Source: Mesorhizobium loti CJ3sym (GTDB lineage Bacteria > Pseudomonadota > Alphaproteobacteria > Rhizobiales > Rhizobiaceae). Taken from it: 64,000 nt of DNA. This document shows positions 51,802 to 60,214 of the stretch, in pieces (within the stretch, counting starts at the first letter, position 1; each line of letters begins with the position of its first letter). Where the stretch lies: positions 17,399 through 81,398 of the forward strand of contig NZ_AXAL01000021.1 of NCBI RefSeq assembly GCF_000472785.1. Reading direction: 5' to 3'. The position numbers and the translations under genes were made by a program. The notes below the pieces were generated by a model that searched no databases, was not told where the DNA came from, and saw nothing but the letters and a program-made list of their open reading frames with translations.

Positions 51802-53388
51802 ATGAAGACCGAATTCGATTATCTCGCTGAACTCGCGGGCCAGGGCCGGATCTCACGCCGCGACTTTCTCGGCCGCACCGCGGCTCTTGGCGTCTCGGCG
51901 GCATTGGCTACGACATTGGCCGGAAAGGCCTTCGCGCAGACCCCGGTTAAGGGCGGCGTCCTCAAGGCCGGCCTGCAGGGTGGCGAATCGACCAACAGCC
52001 TCGACCCGGCGCTGAACCTCAGCCAGGTCACCTACAGTTTCGGCAAGCAGTGGGGCGAATATCTGGTCCGCCTGATGCCGGACAACAGCCTGACAAATAT
52101 GATCGCGCAGGAGATCGGCGCGTCGAAGGATGCCAAGACCTGGACGATCAAGGTGCGCGACGGCATCGAGTTCCACAATGGCAAGACGGTTGCGGCCGAA
52201 GACATCGCCGCAACAATCGAGCGCCATGCCGACGAGAAGTCCAAGTCCGGTGCGCTCGGCATCCTCAAGAACATCAAGGGTGTCAAGGCAAGCGGCAAGG
52301 AAGTCATCGTTACGTTGGGCGATGCGGATGCCGATTTCCCGTATTTGATGGCCGACTACCATCTCGTCATCCAGCCGAATGGCGGCAGGGACAATCCGAA
52401 TGCCGGTATCAGCGCCGGCCCCTACAAGGTCACCGTCAACCAGCCGGGCGTGCGCCATGGCGGCGAGCGCTTCGCCAACTACTGGCAAGGTGACAAACTA
52501 GGCCATGCCGGCCAGATCGAGATCGTCGTCATCAATGATGCTACTGCACGGCTTGCCGCTCTTCAGGGCGGGCAGGTGCACATGATCAACCGCGTCGAGC
52601 CCAAGGTCGTCGATCTGGTCAAGCGCATTCCCGGTGTCACCATCGAGAACGTCTCAGGCAAGGGCTACTATCCGTTCAACATGTTCTGCGACACGGCGCC
52701 CTTCGACAGCAACGACCTGCGCATGGCGCTGAAGCTCGCCATGGACCGCGACGAACTGCTGGAGAAGATCCTGCGCGGCTACGGCTCGGTCGGCAACGAC
52801 TTCCCGATCAACGAAGCCTATCCGCTGTTTACCGCCATCGAGCAACGCAAGTTCGATCCGGAAAAGGCGGCGGCTCTCTACAAGAAGTCCGGCCACAGCG
52901 GCTCGATCGTGTTGCGCACCTCCGATGTCGCCTTCCCCGGCGCCGTCGATGCCGCCCAGCTCTACCAGCAGAGCGCCGCCAAGGCCGGCATCAAGATCGA
53001 GATCAAGCGCGAACCGGGCGACGGCTACTGGTCGGAAGTCTGGAACAAGCAGCCCTTCTCGCTCTCCTACTGGGGCGGACGCGCCACGCAGGACCAGATG
53101 TATTCCACCGGCTATGTCTCGACCGCCGACTGGAACGACACGCGCTTCAAGCGGCCGGAATTCGACAAGATGCTGTTTGCAGCGCGCGGTGAACTCGACC
53201 AGGCCAAGCGCAAGGCGATCTACCATGACATGGCGGTGCTGATGCGCGATGAAGGCGGCCTGATCGTGCCGTTCTTCAACCAGTTCATCGATGCCGCCGC
53301 CACCAACAAGATCGGCGGCTTTGCCAAGAGCCCGATCGGCGAAATGATGGACGGCTACGCGCTTGGCGAGTGCTGGCTCAACGCTTAG
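51802..53388 (+). CDS. ABC transporter substrate-binding protein, SBP_bac_5 type, copy 2
   Basis: A 528-residue TAT-exported binding protein (RISRRDFLGRTAALGVSAALATTLAGKAFA). It is a paralogue of the protein at 46563-48149 with the same length and long shared stretches (GGESTNSLDPAL, GIEFHNGKTV, HADEKSKSGALG versus HSDEKSKSGALG). Differences cluster in the mature N-lobe and in the C-terminus. GGGGGTAGGAC precedes the ATG. The two copies flank one permease/ATPase set, so one transporter may serve two ligand ranges. A strong hairpin follows the gene at 53419-53452. Confidence 0.93.
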   Translation: MKTEFDYLAELAGQGRISRRDFLGRTAALGVSAALATTLAGKAFAQTPVKGGVLKAGLQGGESTNSLDPALNLSQVTYSFGKQWGEYLVRLMPDNSLTNMIAQEIGASKDAKTWTIKVRDGIEFHNGKTVAAEDIAATIERHADEKSKSGALGILKNIKGVKASGKEVIVTLGDADADFPYLMADYHLVIQPNGGRDNPNAGISAGPYKVTVNQPGVRHGGERFANYWQGDKLGHAGQIEIVVINDATARLAALQGGQVHMINRVEPKVVDLVKRIPGVTIENVSGKGYYPFNMFCDTAPFDSNDLRMALKLAMDRDELLEKILRGYGSVGNDFPINEAYPLFTAIEQRKFDPEKAAALYKKSGHSGSIVLRTSDVAFPGAVDAAQLYQQSAAKAGIKIEIKREPGDGYWSEVWNKQPFSLSYWGGRATQDQMYSTGYVSTADWNDTRFKRPEFDKMLFAARGELDQAKRKAIYHDMAVLMRDEGGLIVPFFNQFIDAAATNKIGGFAKSPIGEMMDGYALGECWLNA

Positions 53389-53418
53389 CCGAACCCTGCC
53401 TGTCTGATTCACGTGTAA

Positions 53419-53452
53419 GAACGCCGTGTGCCCGAAACGGCACGCGGCGTTC
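53419..53452 (+). terminator. stem-loop after the second binding-protein gene
   Basis: A 14-bp stem GAACGCCGTGTGCC/GGCACGCGGCGTTC (one G-U pair) with a 6-nt loop, followed by a moderately T-rich tail. It may terminate or attenuate transcription between the ABC operon and the phosphodiesterase gene. Confidence 0.6.
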
Positions 53453-53485
53453 CCGTTTCAACTGCTAGACATCATGGAGCAGCCC

Positions 53486-54325
53486 ATGGCGCTCAAATCC
53501 AAGCTTCTGCTGATCATCCTCGATGGCGTCCCCTACAGAAACTGGCGCCGGCTGATGGGCAATCTCGAGGGCTGGGTGCAATCGGGCGAGGCTCGGGTCT
53601 GGAAGATGCGCTCGGTGCTGCCGTCGACCTCGGCCTGCTGCTATGCCTCGATCCATACCGGGGTTTCGCCGCAGGTGCATGGCATTCTTTCCAACGAGAA
53701 CCGCTTCCGCGTCTCGCAACCAGACATCTTCTCCGAAGTCAGCAAGGCGGGCGGCAAAACGGGTGCCGTCACCCATTCCTACTGGTCGGAATTCTTCCGC
53801 TCCTATCCGTTCGACCTGGTCGAGGACATGGAATATGACGAGCCCGGCGGGCCGATCACACATGGCCGCTTCCACACCATGACCGGCTATAACCAGCGCA
53901 ACCAGATGACGCCGAGCGATGTCGATCTGTTCGCCACGCTGACCATGCTGACCAAACGCCACGGCATCCACTACGGCATCCTGCACACCTGCACGCTGGA
54001 TTCGATGGGCCATCGCTTCGGCCATGACTGCCATGAGATGGACCATGCCGTCTACGCCATGGACGGCATGCTGGCGGCCTTCCTGCCGGGCTGGATCGAA
54101 GCCGGCTACGAAGTCATGGTCACCGCCGACCATGGCCAGACGGATCGTGGCCACCATGGCGGCCGTGACGACGAGATGCAGGATTTCGCGCTCTATTACT
54201 TCGGATCCGGCAAAGGACCGCAGGCCGACACACTGCTCGACCAACTGCAGCTGGCGCCGACGGTGTTGGGCCGGCTCGGTGTGCCGGTGCCGGCGACGAT
54301 GAAGGCGAAGCCCTTCTTGAGTTGA
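53486..54325 (+). CDS. alkaline phosphatase-superfamily phosphodiesterase/nucleotide pyrophosphatase
   Basis: A 279-residue enzyme of the type I phosphodiesterase/nucleotide pyrophosphatase fold. Metal-site residues appear in IILDGVPY, the nucleophile region PSTSACCYASIHTGVSP, HTCTLDSMGHRFGH and VTADHGQTDRGHHGG. It lacks a signal peptide, so it is probably cytoplasmic. ATG at 53486 has GGAG 6 nt upstream; an ATG four codons earlier is an alternative. It lies downstream of the peptide/opine-type ABC operon, across a hairpin, and could cleave a phosphodiester in the imported compound. The substrate is unproven. Confidence 0.82.
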   Translation: MALKSKLLLIILDGVPYRNWRRLMGNLEGWVQSGEARVWKMRSVLPSTSACCYASIHTGVSPQVHGILSNENRFRVSQPDIFSEVSKAGGKTGAVTHSYWSEFFRSYPFDLVEDMEYDEPGGPITHGRFHTMTGYNQRNQMTPSDVDLFATLTMLTKRHGIHYGILHTCTLDSMGHRFGHDCHEMDHAVYAMDGMLAAFLPGWIEAGYEVMVTADHGQTDRGHHGGRDDEMQDFALYYFGSGKGPQADTLLDQLQLAPTVLGRLGVPVPATMKAKPFLS

Positions 54326-54362
54326 GCGGGCGGCTCTGGCAACCGCACCCTACTTCGGTTAG

Positions 54363-54386
54363 CCTCCGCAAATTCCTTGGCGGAGG
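54363..54386 (+). promoter_or_regulatory. hairpin directly before the sigma factor start
   Basis: CCTCCGC (54363-54369) pairs with GCGGAGG (54380-54386), the latter abutting the ATG at 54387. If that ATG is used, the stem would hide its ribosome-binding site; otherwise it may be a weak terminator of the upstream gene. Confidence 0.4.
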
Positions 54387-55013
54387 ATGAACCTTTTTGC
54401 ACCGATCAGCGACAGAGCAGACAGGAGCCAGGCGGCTCGACCGGCCATGACGGCAGCGACGGAGACCGATCGCGCGCTTGTCGACCGGGTCGCGAAGGGC
54501 GACCGTGCCGCCGTGCGGCTCCTGTTCATGCGTCACCACGCGCGGGTCTACCGCTTCGTGGCGCGCCAGACGGGATCGGAAATGATGGCTGACGATATCG
54601 CGAACGAGGTGTTCCTCGAACTGTGGCGCCAGGCGCCAGGCTTCGAAGGACGCTCCGAAGTCTCGACATGGCTGCTCGGCATCGCCCGGTTCAAGGCGCT
54701 GTCCCTGCTGCGCAAGAAGAAGGAAGACTGGATCGACGACGAGGCCGCCGCCGCGGTGCCCGACGGCGCCGACACGCCTGAGGTCGTCACCATGAAGGAG
54801 GACAAGGCCGCCGCCTTGCGCCGCTTCATCGACGCCTTGCCCGAAGAACACCGCACGGTGATCGACCTTGCCTATTACCACGGACAGTCGGTGACGGAGA
54901 TTGGCGAGGTGCTCGGCATCCCGGTCGCGACCGTCAAGACCCGGATGTTTTACGCCCGCAAGAAACTCGGCGAGGCCCTCAAGGCTGCCGGTTACGACAG
55001 GGGGTGGCCATGA
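54387..55013 (+). CDS. ECF-type RNA polymerase sigma factor
   Basis: A 208-residue (or 188 from the ATG at 54447) sigma-70 family ECF factor. Region 2 (RALVDRVAKGDRAAVRLLFMRHHARVYRFVARQTGSEMMADDIANEVFLELWRQAPGFEGRSEVSTWLLGIARFKALS) and region 4 (LPEEHRTVIDLAYYHGQSVTEIGEVLGIPVATVKTRMFYARKKLGEAL) are complete. The later ATG matches the usual start MTAATETDRALV better, but the first has GGAGG adjacent; both are given. Its stop overlaps the ATG of the anti-sigma factor gene, and the subtilase follows, so the three form one unit. Confidence 0.93.
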   Translation: MNLFAPISDRADRSQAARPAMTAATETDRALVDRVAKGDRAAVRLLFMRHHARVYRFVARQTGSEMMADDIANEVFLELWRQAPGFEGRSEVSTWLLGIARFKALSLLRKKKEDWIDDEAAAAVPDGADTPEVVTMKEDKAAALRRFIDALPEEHRTVIDLAYYHGQSVTEIGEVLGIPVATVKTRMFYARKKLGEALKAAGYDRGWP

Positions 55014-55696
55014 GTAATCCTGACGATATGAGCGCCGCTGAAAAGATGTCGCGCCGCGACGACATGGAAACGCTGCTGCCGTTCTACCTGAACGGCTCGC
55101 TGGAAGGCTCTGACCTCGAAGCCGTCGAGGAATGGCTGGCGACCGATCCGGCGGCAATGGCAGCCCTTGGCGAGGCCGAGGCCGAGTTCTCCGGCACATC
55201 GGCCGCCAATGAAGCGATCCGCCCGCCCGCCGATGCCCTCAGCCGCTTCGCCAGGGCGCTCGACGCCGAGGCCGGGCCTGCACGCAAGCCCGCAGGCTCA
55301 TCCTGGCTGGCGCAGGCCTGGGGCCGCTTCATGGCGGTGCCGGTCGGCGTCGCCTGGGCGGCGGCCGCGGTCCTTTTGGCGCTGATCGCGGTGCAATCCC
55401 TGGTGCAGCCCGGCGGCAAGGGCGGGAATTTCGAAATCGCCGGTGCGGAAGATGACCTGGCGAAAATGCCGTTCGCGCTGGTCAAGTTCAAGCCGGATGC
55501 GAAGATGTCCGACATTTCGGGCTTCCTCGGCGGCAACGGGCTGAAGATCATCGGCGGACCGACCGCCGACGGCGTGTTCCGGCTCGGCATTGCCGCAGCC
55601 AACGCCGCAGACTATGCAAAGCAACTCGGCCTTATTGCTGCCCAGCCTTTCACCGACACTGTGATCGAGGGAAGGAAACCGGTTGATGGCGGCTGA
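55010..55696 (+). CDS. membrane anti-sigma factor
   Basis: A 228-residue protein. The N-terminal part (about 20-60: DDMETLLPFYLNGSLEGSDLEAVEEWLATDPAAMA) is an anti-sigma domain of the zinc-finger-like HC2 class, though no His/Cys zinc pattern remains. One membrane segment lies at about 112-130 (VPVGVAWAAAAVLLALIAVQSLV), followed by a periplasmic domain (FALVKFKPDAKMSDISGFLGGNGLKIIGGPTADGVFRLGIA) that resembles the propeptide-like fold seen in other anti-sigma factors. AGGGGG precedes the ATG, which overlaps the sigma gene stop. Its own end overlaps the subtilase start by 11 nt. Confidence 0.87.
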   Translation: MSNPDDMSAAEKMSRRDDMETLLPFYLNGSLEGSDLEAVEEWLATDPAAMAALGEAEAEFSGTSAANEAIRPPADALSRFARALDAEAGPARKPAGSSWLAQAWGRFMAVPVGVAWAAAAVLLALIAVQSLVQPGGKGGNFEIAGAEDDLAKMPFALVKFKPDAKMSDISGFLGGNGLKIIGGPTADGVFRLGIAAANAADYAKQLGLIAAQPFTDTVIEGRKPVDGG

Positions 55697-57125
55697 GGCG
55701 GCCCTTCGATTTGCGGCGATCCTGGCGGCGGCGATAACGATCGCCGCCGTGCCCGCGTCGGCGCAGACCAATGACACCAATAGCGACCAGACGAAAATCG
55801 ACTGCCGCAACGGAGCAAATGCGACCGCGGCCGATTGCGCCAAGGACGGCGGCAACGCCAAGGCCGGATCGGGCACCGATCAGGCCGGCGCTGTCTTTCT
55901 CCCCGCTTTGATCGTCGACCTGTTTCCCAATCCGGTAGCGCCTCCGGCACCGGTACCGACGCCACGACTGGAACCGGCGACGCCACCTGCCAACAATCAG
56001 GCCGGCCCGCCGGCCGGGGGCTCGATCATCTCGCCTACCGATCTCATTGCCGTTCAGCCGCCGCGCGCCGTGGCTGGCGATTTCGTGCCCGACGAGGTGC
56101 TTGTAACGGTCGACGCTGATGCCGGTGCCGTGCAGCAGATCGCCGCCTCATTCGGCCTCGAAGTGCGTTCGCAGCGCCAGTCCCGGCTGCTCGGCACCAC
56201 GCTGGTGCGCTTCGGTATTCCCGATGGCCGTCCGGTCGGCGTTGTGCTGGCGCAACTTGCCGCCGATGGCCGCACGCAGCGGCGTGAGCCCAACCACATC
56301 TATTCGCTCCAGCAGGCCGCAGGCATTGTAAACTACGCCTTCGACCATATCGAACTCGATTCCAAACAGGCCAGCGGCGAAAACGTCAGGGTTGCCGTCA
56401 TCGATACCGGCATCGACGACACCAATCCGGCGCTGGCCGGCGCCATCGCCGCACAGTTCGACGCCATGCCGGACGTGCCGATCGAAAAGCGCGACCATGG
56501 CACTTCGGTCGATGGGCTGATCGCCGGCGTCGGCTCGCTGGAAGGCATGGCGCCGGGCGCCAAGATTTATCACGCGCGTGCCTTCGAAGGCGGCAAGTCG
56601 ACCATGGATGTCATCCTGTCGGCGCTCGACTGGGCGGCGGAACAGAATGTCAGCGTCATCAATATGAGCTTCGTCGGGCCGAAGAACGATCTGCTCGGCA
56701 CCGCCTGCCGCAATGCAAGGGCGCTCGGCATTGTGCTGGTCGCTGCGGCCGGCAACAACGGGCCGAAGGCGCCTTATGGCTATCCGGCCGCCTTCGACGG
56801 CGTCATCGCCGTGACCGCCACCGACGCCAAGGACGGGCTAATGCCGCAGGCCAATCGCGGCGCCTATGTCTTCATCTCGGCGCCCGGTGTCGAGATTGTG
56901 GCGCCGAGTGGCGCCGGCTCCGACGTGGTGACCGGCACCTCGTTTGCCGCGGCGATCGTCAGCGGCGCCATCGCCAATCTGATCCATGCTTCGCCCGGCC
57001 GTAGCGCCGACGGTATCGAGAAAGCGCTGGCGGCAACGGCGAAAGATCTCGGCCCCAAGGGGCGCGACAATGATTTCGGCTATGGGCTGCTGGACCTCAA
57101 GGCGGCGGAGGCGGCGAAGGAATGA
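55686..57125 (+). CDS. secreted subtilisin-family serine protease (S8)
   Basis: A 479-residue exported peptidase. A signal peptide (about 1-26, ending ASAQ) is followed by a Pro-rich linker (75-112), an I9-like propeptide region (about 135-205: DEVLVTVDADAGAVQQIAASFGLEVRSQRQ) and an S8 catalytic domain with Asp240 (VIDTGID), His271 (RDHGTSVDGL), oxyanion Asn in AAAGNNGP and Ser419 (GTSFAAAIVSG). The triad is complete. Its gene starts 11 nt inside the anti-sigma gene, so translation is coupled. Its proximity to the anti-sigma factor suggests either that it is a target of the ECF sigma factor or that it processes the anti-sigma factor. Confidence 0.92.
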   Translation: MAAEAALRFAAILAAAITIAAVPASAQTNDTNSDQTKIDCRNGANATAADCAKDGGNAKAGSGTDQAGAVFLPALIVDLFPNPVAPPAPVPTPRLEPATPPANNQAGPPAGGSIISPTDLIAVQPPRAVAGDFVPDEVLVTVDADAGAVQQIAASFGLEVRSQRQSRLLGTTLVRFGIPDGRPVGVVLAQLAADGRTQRREPNHIYSLQQAAGIVNYAFDHIELDSKQASGENVRVAVIDTGIDDTNPALAGAIAAQFDAMPDVPIEKRDHGTSVDGLIAGVGSLEGMAPGAKIYHARAFEGGKSTMDVILSALDWAAEQNVSVINMSFVGPKNDLLGTACRNARALGIVLVAAAGNNGPKAPYGYPAAFDGVIAVTATDAKDGLMPQANRGAYVFISAPGVEIVAPSGAGSDVVTGTSFAAAIVSGAIANLIHASPGRSADGIEKALAATAKDLGPKGRDNDFGYGLLDLKAAEAAKE

Positions 57126-57140
57126 ACCCGCGTTAGCGGA

Positions 57141-58028
57141 TTATCGTTCCAACCAATCTGCCGCGATCTCGATCAGCGGCTGCTCCGGGTGTGTGGCCAG
57201 ATCATCCAGCAACTCCATTTCGACGTCTGGAATCGATCGTTCGTGTTGAGGCGCCTCACGCCAGCGATCCCAGTTCGACGTCTCGCGACCGTTCAGCACA
57301 TAGTGGTCGCGCAGCACGTTGATCTTCAGGAACCACCCGCCGGTCACACTGCCGTGGCCGAATGCACCTGGGTCAGCCTCTGCCCGACGGCACTTCAGCC
57401 AGGCTTCTCCCGCCGGCATGAAAAACTGGCGCGGCACATCGGCGGAATCGAATTCGATGCGATTCCTTTGCCGCAGCACATGATCGATCTGGGCATCGCT
57501 GAGGCGCCAGTTACTGGTCCTGGGATCCCAGTATTCGCACACCCAGTGGTCTTCCCATTCGCCGTCAAAATACGCGGCGAAGCCGCACCGCACCCGCGCC
57601 GGAACGCCCCTGCAGCGCAAGAAGGAGCAGAGGGCGAGCGCGAAGTCGCGGCAGGTGCCGGTGGATCGCTTGTCCGCCGTCCGCGGGACGTCAAAAGGTC
57701 GTGGATCCCGCTTCAGGACATCATCCAGCCGCTCGGCGATGGGCAACGTCCTGCGTGCCGTTGGGTCGAGCGTGGTCTCGTCGAGGCCGTATTCTCGTGC
57801 CCAATCGGCATGCACCAGCACCCCCTGGATGATCTGGTTGAGAGGTCCGATGCCTGCCGGAAGCGCCGCAATCGCACCAGCGTGCCGCCCCGGATCGGAC
57901 ATGTGGCTATGAACCAGCCAACGATCCGCGCCTTCCATGTCGGCTCTCCGTTCCTCGACCAAGGCCGCTCCATCAATCAAAACTGATTTTTTCGCTGCGA
58001 GCAAGGCTGGCAAAGGGTGGTCAGGCAC
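57141..58028 (-). CDS. transglutaminase-like superfamily protein
   Basis: A protein of about 295 residues with a transglutaminase-like cysteine-protease fold. The Cys is in STGTCRDFALALCSFLRCRGVPARVRCGF, and the His/Asp pair in GEWEDHWVCEYWDPRTSNWRLSDAQ. The start is uncertain: GTG at 58028 is used because the upstream ATG frame overlaps the neighbour and has no ribosome-binding site; ATG at 57938 gives a shorter form. No signal peptide is evident. Its role is unknown; bacterial members cross-link or hydrolyse peptides or act in peptide-modifying clusters. It is convergent with the subtilase gene (15 nt apart). Confidence 0.72.
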   Translation of the reverse strand: MPDHPLPALLAAKKSVLIDGAALVEERRADMEGADRWLVHSHMSDPGRHAGAIAALPAGIGPLNQIIQGVLVHADWAREYGLDETTLDPTARRTLPIAERLDDVLKRDPRPFDVPRTADKRSTGTCRDFALALCSFLRCRGVPARVRCGFAAYFDGEWEDHWVCEYWDPRTSNWRLSDAQIDHVLRQRNRIEFDSADVPRQFFMPAGEAWLKCRRAEADPGAFGHGSVTGGWFLKINVLRDHYVLNGRETSNWDRWREAPQHERSIPDVEMELLDDLATHPEQPLIEIAADWLER

Positions 58029-58065
58029 ATCATTGTCGATCTCTGGATTCGGTGAACGCTGCCTA

Positions 58066-58608
58066 TCAAGCCGCCGGGAACTGCCGGGCTCGACCGACTT
58101 GCAGAAGCAACGCGGATCCAAGACAAAGCCCGGTGACAACCAGCCCTGATATAACCAGCCATCGCATCAATACCGCCTGCTCATCGCGGCCGATGACGCG
58201 ATAGAGACCGTTGATCTCGACCATTTCCGGGTCGGATAGTCGTTTTTTGGGCAGTGTCCGATCGGTATAGAAATATTTGGTCATCGCGTTGAATTCGAGT
58301 TCACGTCCGATGAACATTTCCGTGGGGTTCACGTCTGAAGTGACATAGCCCTCATAGTTGCGTTCCTGTGTGGCGCGGATATCAACATTGTTGAAGTCCG
58401 GTTTTGTGGCGCCTTGATGAAACCAGCCTGGTGAAAACACCGAGAATGACCCGGAGCGGGGCAGATGGGTAACCGGCTGGTTGATGATTTCGACCACTTT
58501 CTGTTCTGTCCGCGCCACTTCCGCATTGGCCCTTCCAATGCCCGGCAATGTCCAGACGATTGCACCGGCAACGGTCAGCAGAAGGCTCGTCAAGCCAAGC
58601 AAAAACAC
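58066..58608 (-). CDS. membrane protein of unknown function, possibly N-terminally frameshifted
   Basis: A 180-residue reading frame with a hydrophobic N-terminal segment (FLLGLTSLLLTVAGAIVWTLPGIG), a periplasmic middle part (about 35-145) and a second membrane segment near the end (WLVISGLVVTGLCLGSALLLQV). No family is recognised with confidence. The only start in this frame is a GTG at 58608, but the frame stays open for about 100 nt more. An ATG at 58714 in the neighbouring frame begins a peptide that would join it after a one-base change. GC3 is lower than in neighbours, hinting at transfer or weak selection. Confidence 0.6.
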   Translation of the reverse strand: MFLLGLTSLLLTVAGAIVWTLPGIGRANAEVARTEQKVVEIINQPVTHLPRSGSFSVFSPGWFHQGATKPDFNNVDIRATQERNYEGYVTSDVNPTEMFIGRELEFNAMTKYFYTDRTLPKKRLSDPEMVEINGLYRVIGRDEQAVLMRWLVISGLVVTGLCLGSALLLQVGRARQFPAA

Positions 58609-58826
58609 GATATGGGCTACAGGGCGCGCTGGCCTTGCGATGTGGTCAACCGGCGCAGCCGCGACTCGCGCGCCCGCGCCGGCCGAAAGCCGTGCTGAGC
58701 TGGTTGGTGTTCATCGGCCCATGTTCGAACAAGCGGGCTAATGGGGCGTTAACGGCCCACCCGGTCTCGGCCGGGAAGCTTCGCATCGTGCCGAACCCGG
58801 TCGCTCAGCGCGATCGGGCCTCGCCC

Positions 58827-59849
58827 CTAGGCAGGGGCACCAGCGACCGAACCCCTGACCACCAAGTCGACCGGCCAGACCTCACCTCGCGCACCTTCTT
58901 CCAGACCCGAAATCCGTGCCGCCAGCCGTTCAGCGACGCGGGCGCCGGCGAGACGGATCGACGAGCGCGTCGTCGACAGCGGCACGGAAAAATTCTCGGG
59001 CTTCAGCCAGGGAAAGACGTCGTCATGGGCGATCAGCGAGACGTCGCCGGGGATGGTCAGGTCGAGGTCGCGCACCGCGCGCACGACGCCCAGCGCCATG
59101 ATCAGGCTGGAGCAGGCGATCGCTGTCGGCGCGTCGCTCGCCTCCAGCAGACGCCTGGTGGCGCGATAGCCGTTTTCTTCGGTCATGACCACCGAGCAGA
59201 CATGGCGTTCGCCAAGGGTCAGTCCGCTGGCGGCGAGCGCGCGACGCACGCCGCGCTGGCGATGGATGGCGAAGGTTTCGCGGTCGTCGCCATTGATCAG
59301 CGCCAGCCGCCGATGGCCGAGCTGGACCAGCAACCGCGCCGCCTCGTGGAAGGCACCCTCATTGTCGATGTCGAGATACGGGTAATCGAAATCAAAGCCT
59401 TCGCTGCGGCCATGGACGAGGAAGGGAATGCCGAGCGTGCTGACCAGCGCGACCCGGCTGTCCTGCGGCTTCGGCGAGGAGATATAGACGGCGTCGACCT
59501 GCCGGTTGGCGACGATGCGCCGATAGGTCGTCTCCTGGTCATCGGCATCGGCCGGCGACAGCACGAGGTCAAGCTCATGCGAGCGGGCATAGTCGCCAAG
59601 GCCGGACAGGAACTCGACGAAGTGCGGGTCGATGTCGACGGCCGCACCCGTCGGCAAGACATAACCGATCATGCCGGACTTGCCGGTCGCCAGCCGGCGC
59701 GCGCTCGGATTGGGGCGATAGCCATGGCGCTTGGCGGCGTCCATGACGCGCCTGCGGGTTTCCTCGTTGACCTCCGGGTAACCGTTCAGCGCCCGGCTCA
59801 CCGTGGTCTGCGAAAGCGCCAGCATATGCGCGAGCTGCTTGAGGTTCAC
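58827..59849 (-). CDS. aglR: LacI family regulator of the agl alpha-glucoside operon
   Basis: A 340-residue repressor. The HTH (LKQLAHMLALSQTTVSRALNGYPEVNEETRRRVMDAAKRHGYRPNPSARRL) is followed by the hinge and PBP-like sensor (VDAVYISSPKPQDSRVALVSTLGIPFLVHGRS, LVQLGHRRLALINGDDRETFAIHRQRG). A GTG at 59849 with GGAG 7 nt upstream is the likely start. It is divergent from aglE and sits beside two AAAGCGCTTT palindromes, so it likely represses the agl genes and itself until an alpha-glucoside arrives. Identification as AglR rests on similarity to rhizobial agl loci and gene order. Confidence 0.85.
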   Translation of the reverse strand: MNLKQLAHMLALSQTTVSRALNGYPEVNEETRRRVMDAAKRHGYRPNPSARRLATGKSGMIGYVLPTGAAVDIDPHFVEFLSGLGDYARSHELDLVLSPADADDQETTYRRIVANRQVDAVYISSPKPQDSRVALVSTLGIPFLVHGRSEGFDFDYPYLDIDNEGAFHEAARLLVQLGHRRLALINGDDRETFAIHRQRGVRRALAASGLTLGERHVCSVVMTEENGYRATRRLLEASDAPTAIACSSLIMALGVVRAVRDLDLTIPGDVSLIAHDDVFPWLKPENFSVPLSTTRSSIRLAGARVAERLAARISGLEEGARGEVWPVDLVVRGSVAGAPA

Positions 59850-59868
59850 AAAAAATCTCCATTCCCTC

Positions 59869-59878
59869 AAAGCGCTTT
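59869..59878. promoter_or_regulatory. LacI-type operator near aglR
   Basis: The perfect palindrome AAAGCGCTTT lies 20 nt upstream of the aglR start codon and repeats the core of the site at 60089-60102. It is probably the autoregulatory operator. Confidence 0.75.
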
Positions 59879-60088
59879 TAAATTGAATCGACCCAAGCGC
59901 CGCAAGGGCGTGGTCATACGAGCACCAAGCATAAGCGCGGTTTGCGCGAGTTTGAAACAGAAATTACTGCTGCGCCGCCATAAAAGCATGTTGCAGCGCA
60001 CTTTTTTGACTACAAATGCGCAAGCTTAAATCGATTAGCCACTGCCCCCTCTTGACTCTTGAGTGAATCAATGGCGAGATCAGGAAAG

Positions 60089-60102
60089 CCAAAGCGCTTT
60101 GG
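60089..60102. promoter_or_regulatory. LacI-type operator upstream of aglE
   Basis: The 14-bp perfect palindrome CCAAAGCGCTTTGG lies about 113 nt upstream of the aglE start. It shares its core AAAGCGCTTT with the site near aglR, about 220 nt away. Together these two sites account for the divergent 365-nt region between aglR and aglE, where no other gene is seen. Confidence 0.8.
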
Positions 60103-60214
60103 AAGACTCTTCGAAAGGTTGCGGTTCCTTCGCGACTGAGTCACAGTCCTGCAGCGTCGGCGGACGGAATGGAGGTTCCGTCCGGTGTATGTGACCCACT
60201 GGGAGGGAATACCG

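Noticed and set aside
54338..54362. GGCAAC...CGGTT as a possible ECF promoter before the sigma factor gene
   Set aside because: The spacing is about 12 nt, shorter than the 16-17 nt usual for ECF promoters, and the -35 match is weak.
58548..60029. Plus-strand open frame over the aglR region
   Set aside because: It is antisense to aglR, whose HTH and sensor domain are complete; the predicted protein has no recognisable domain.
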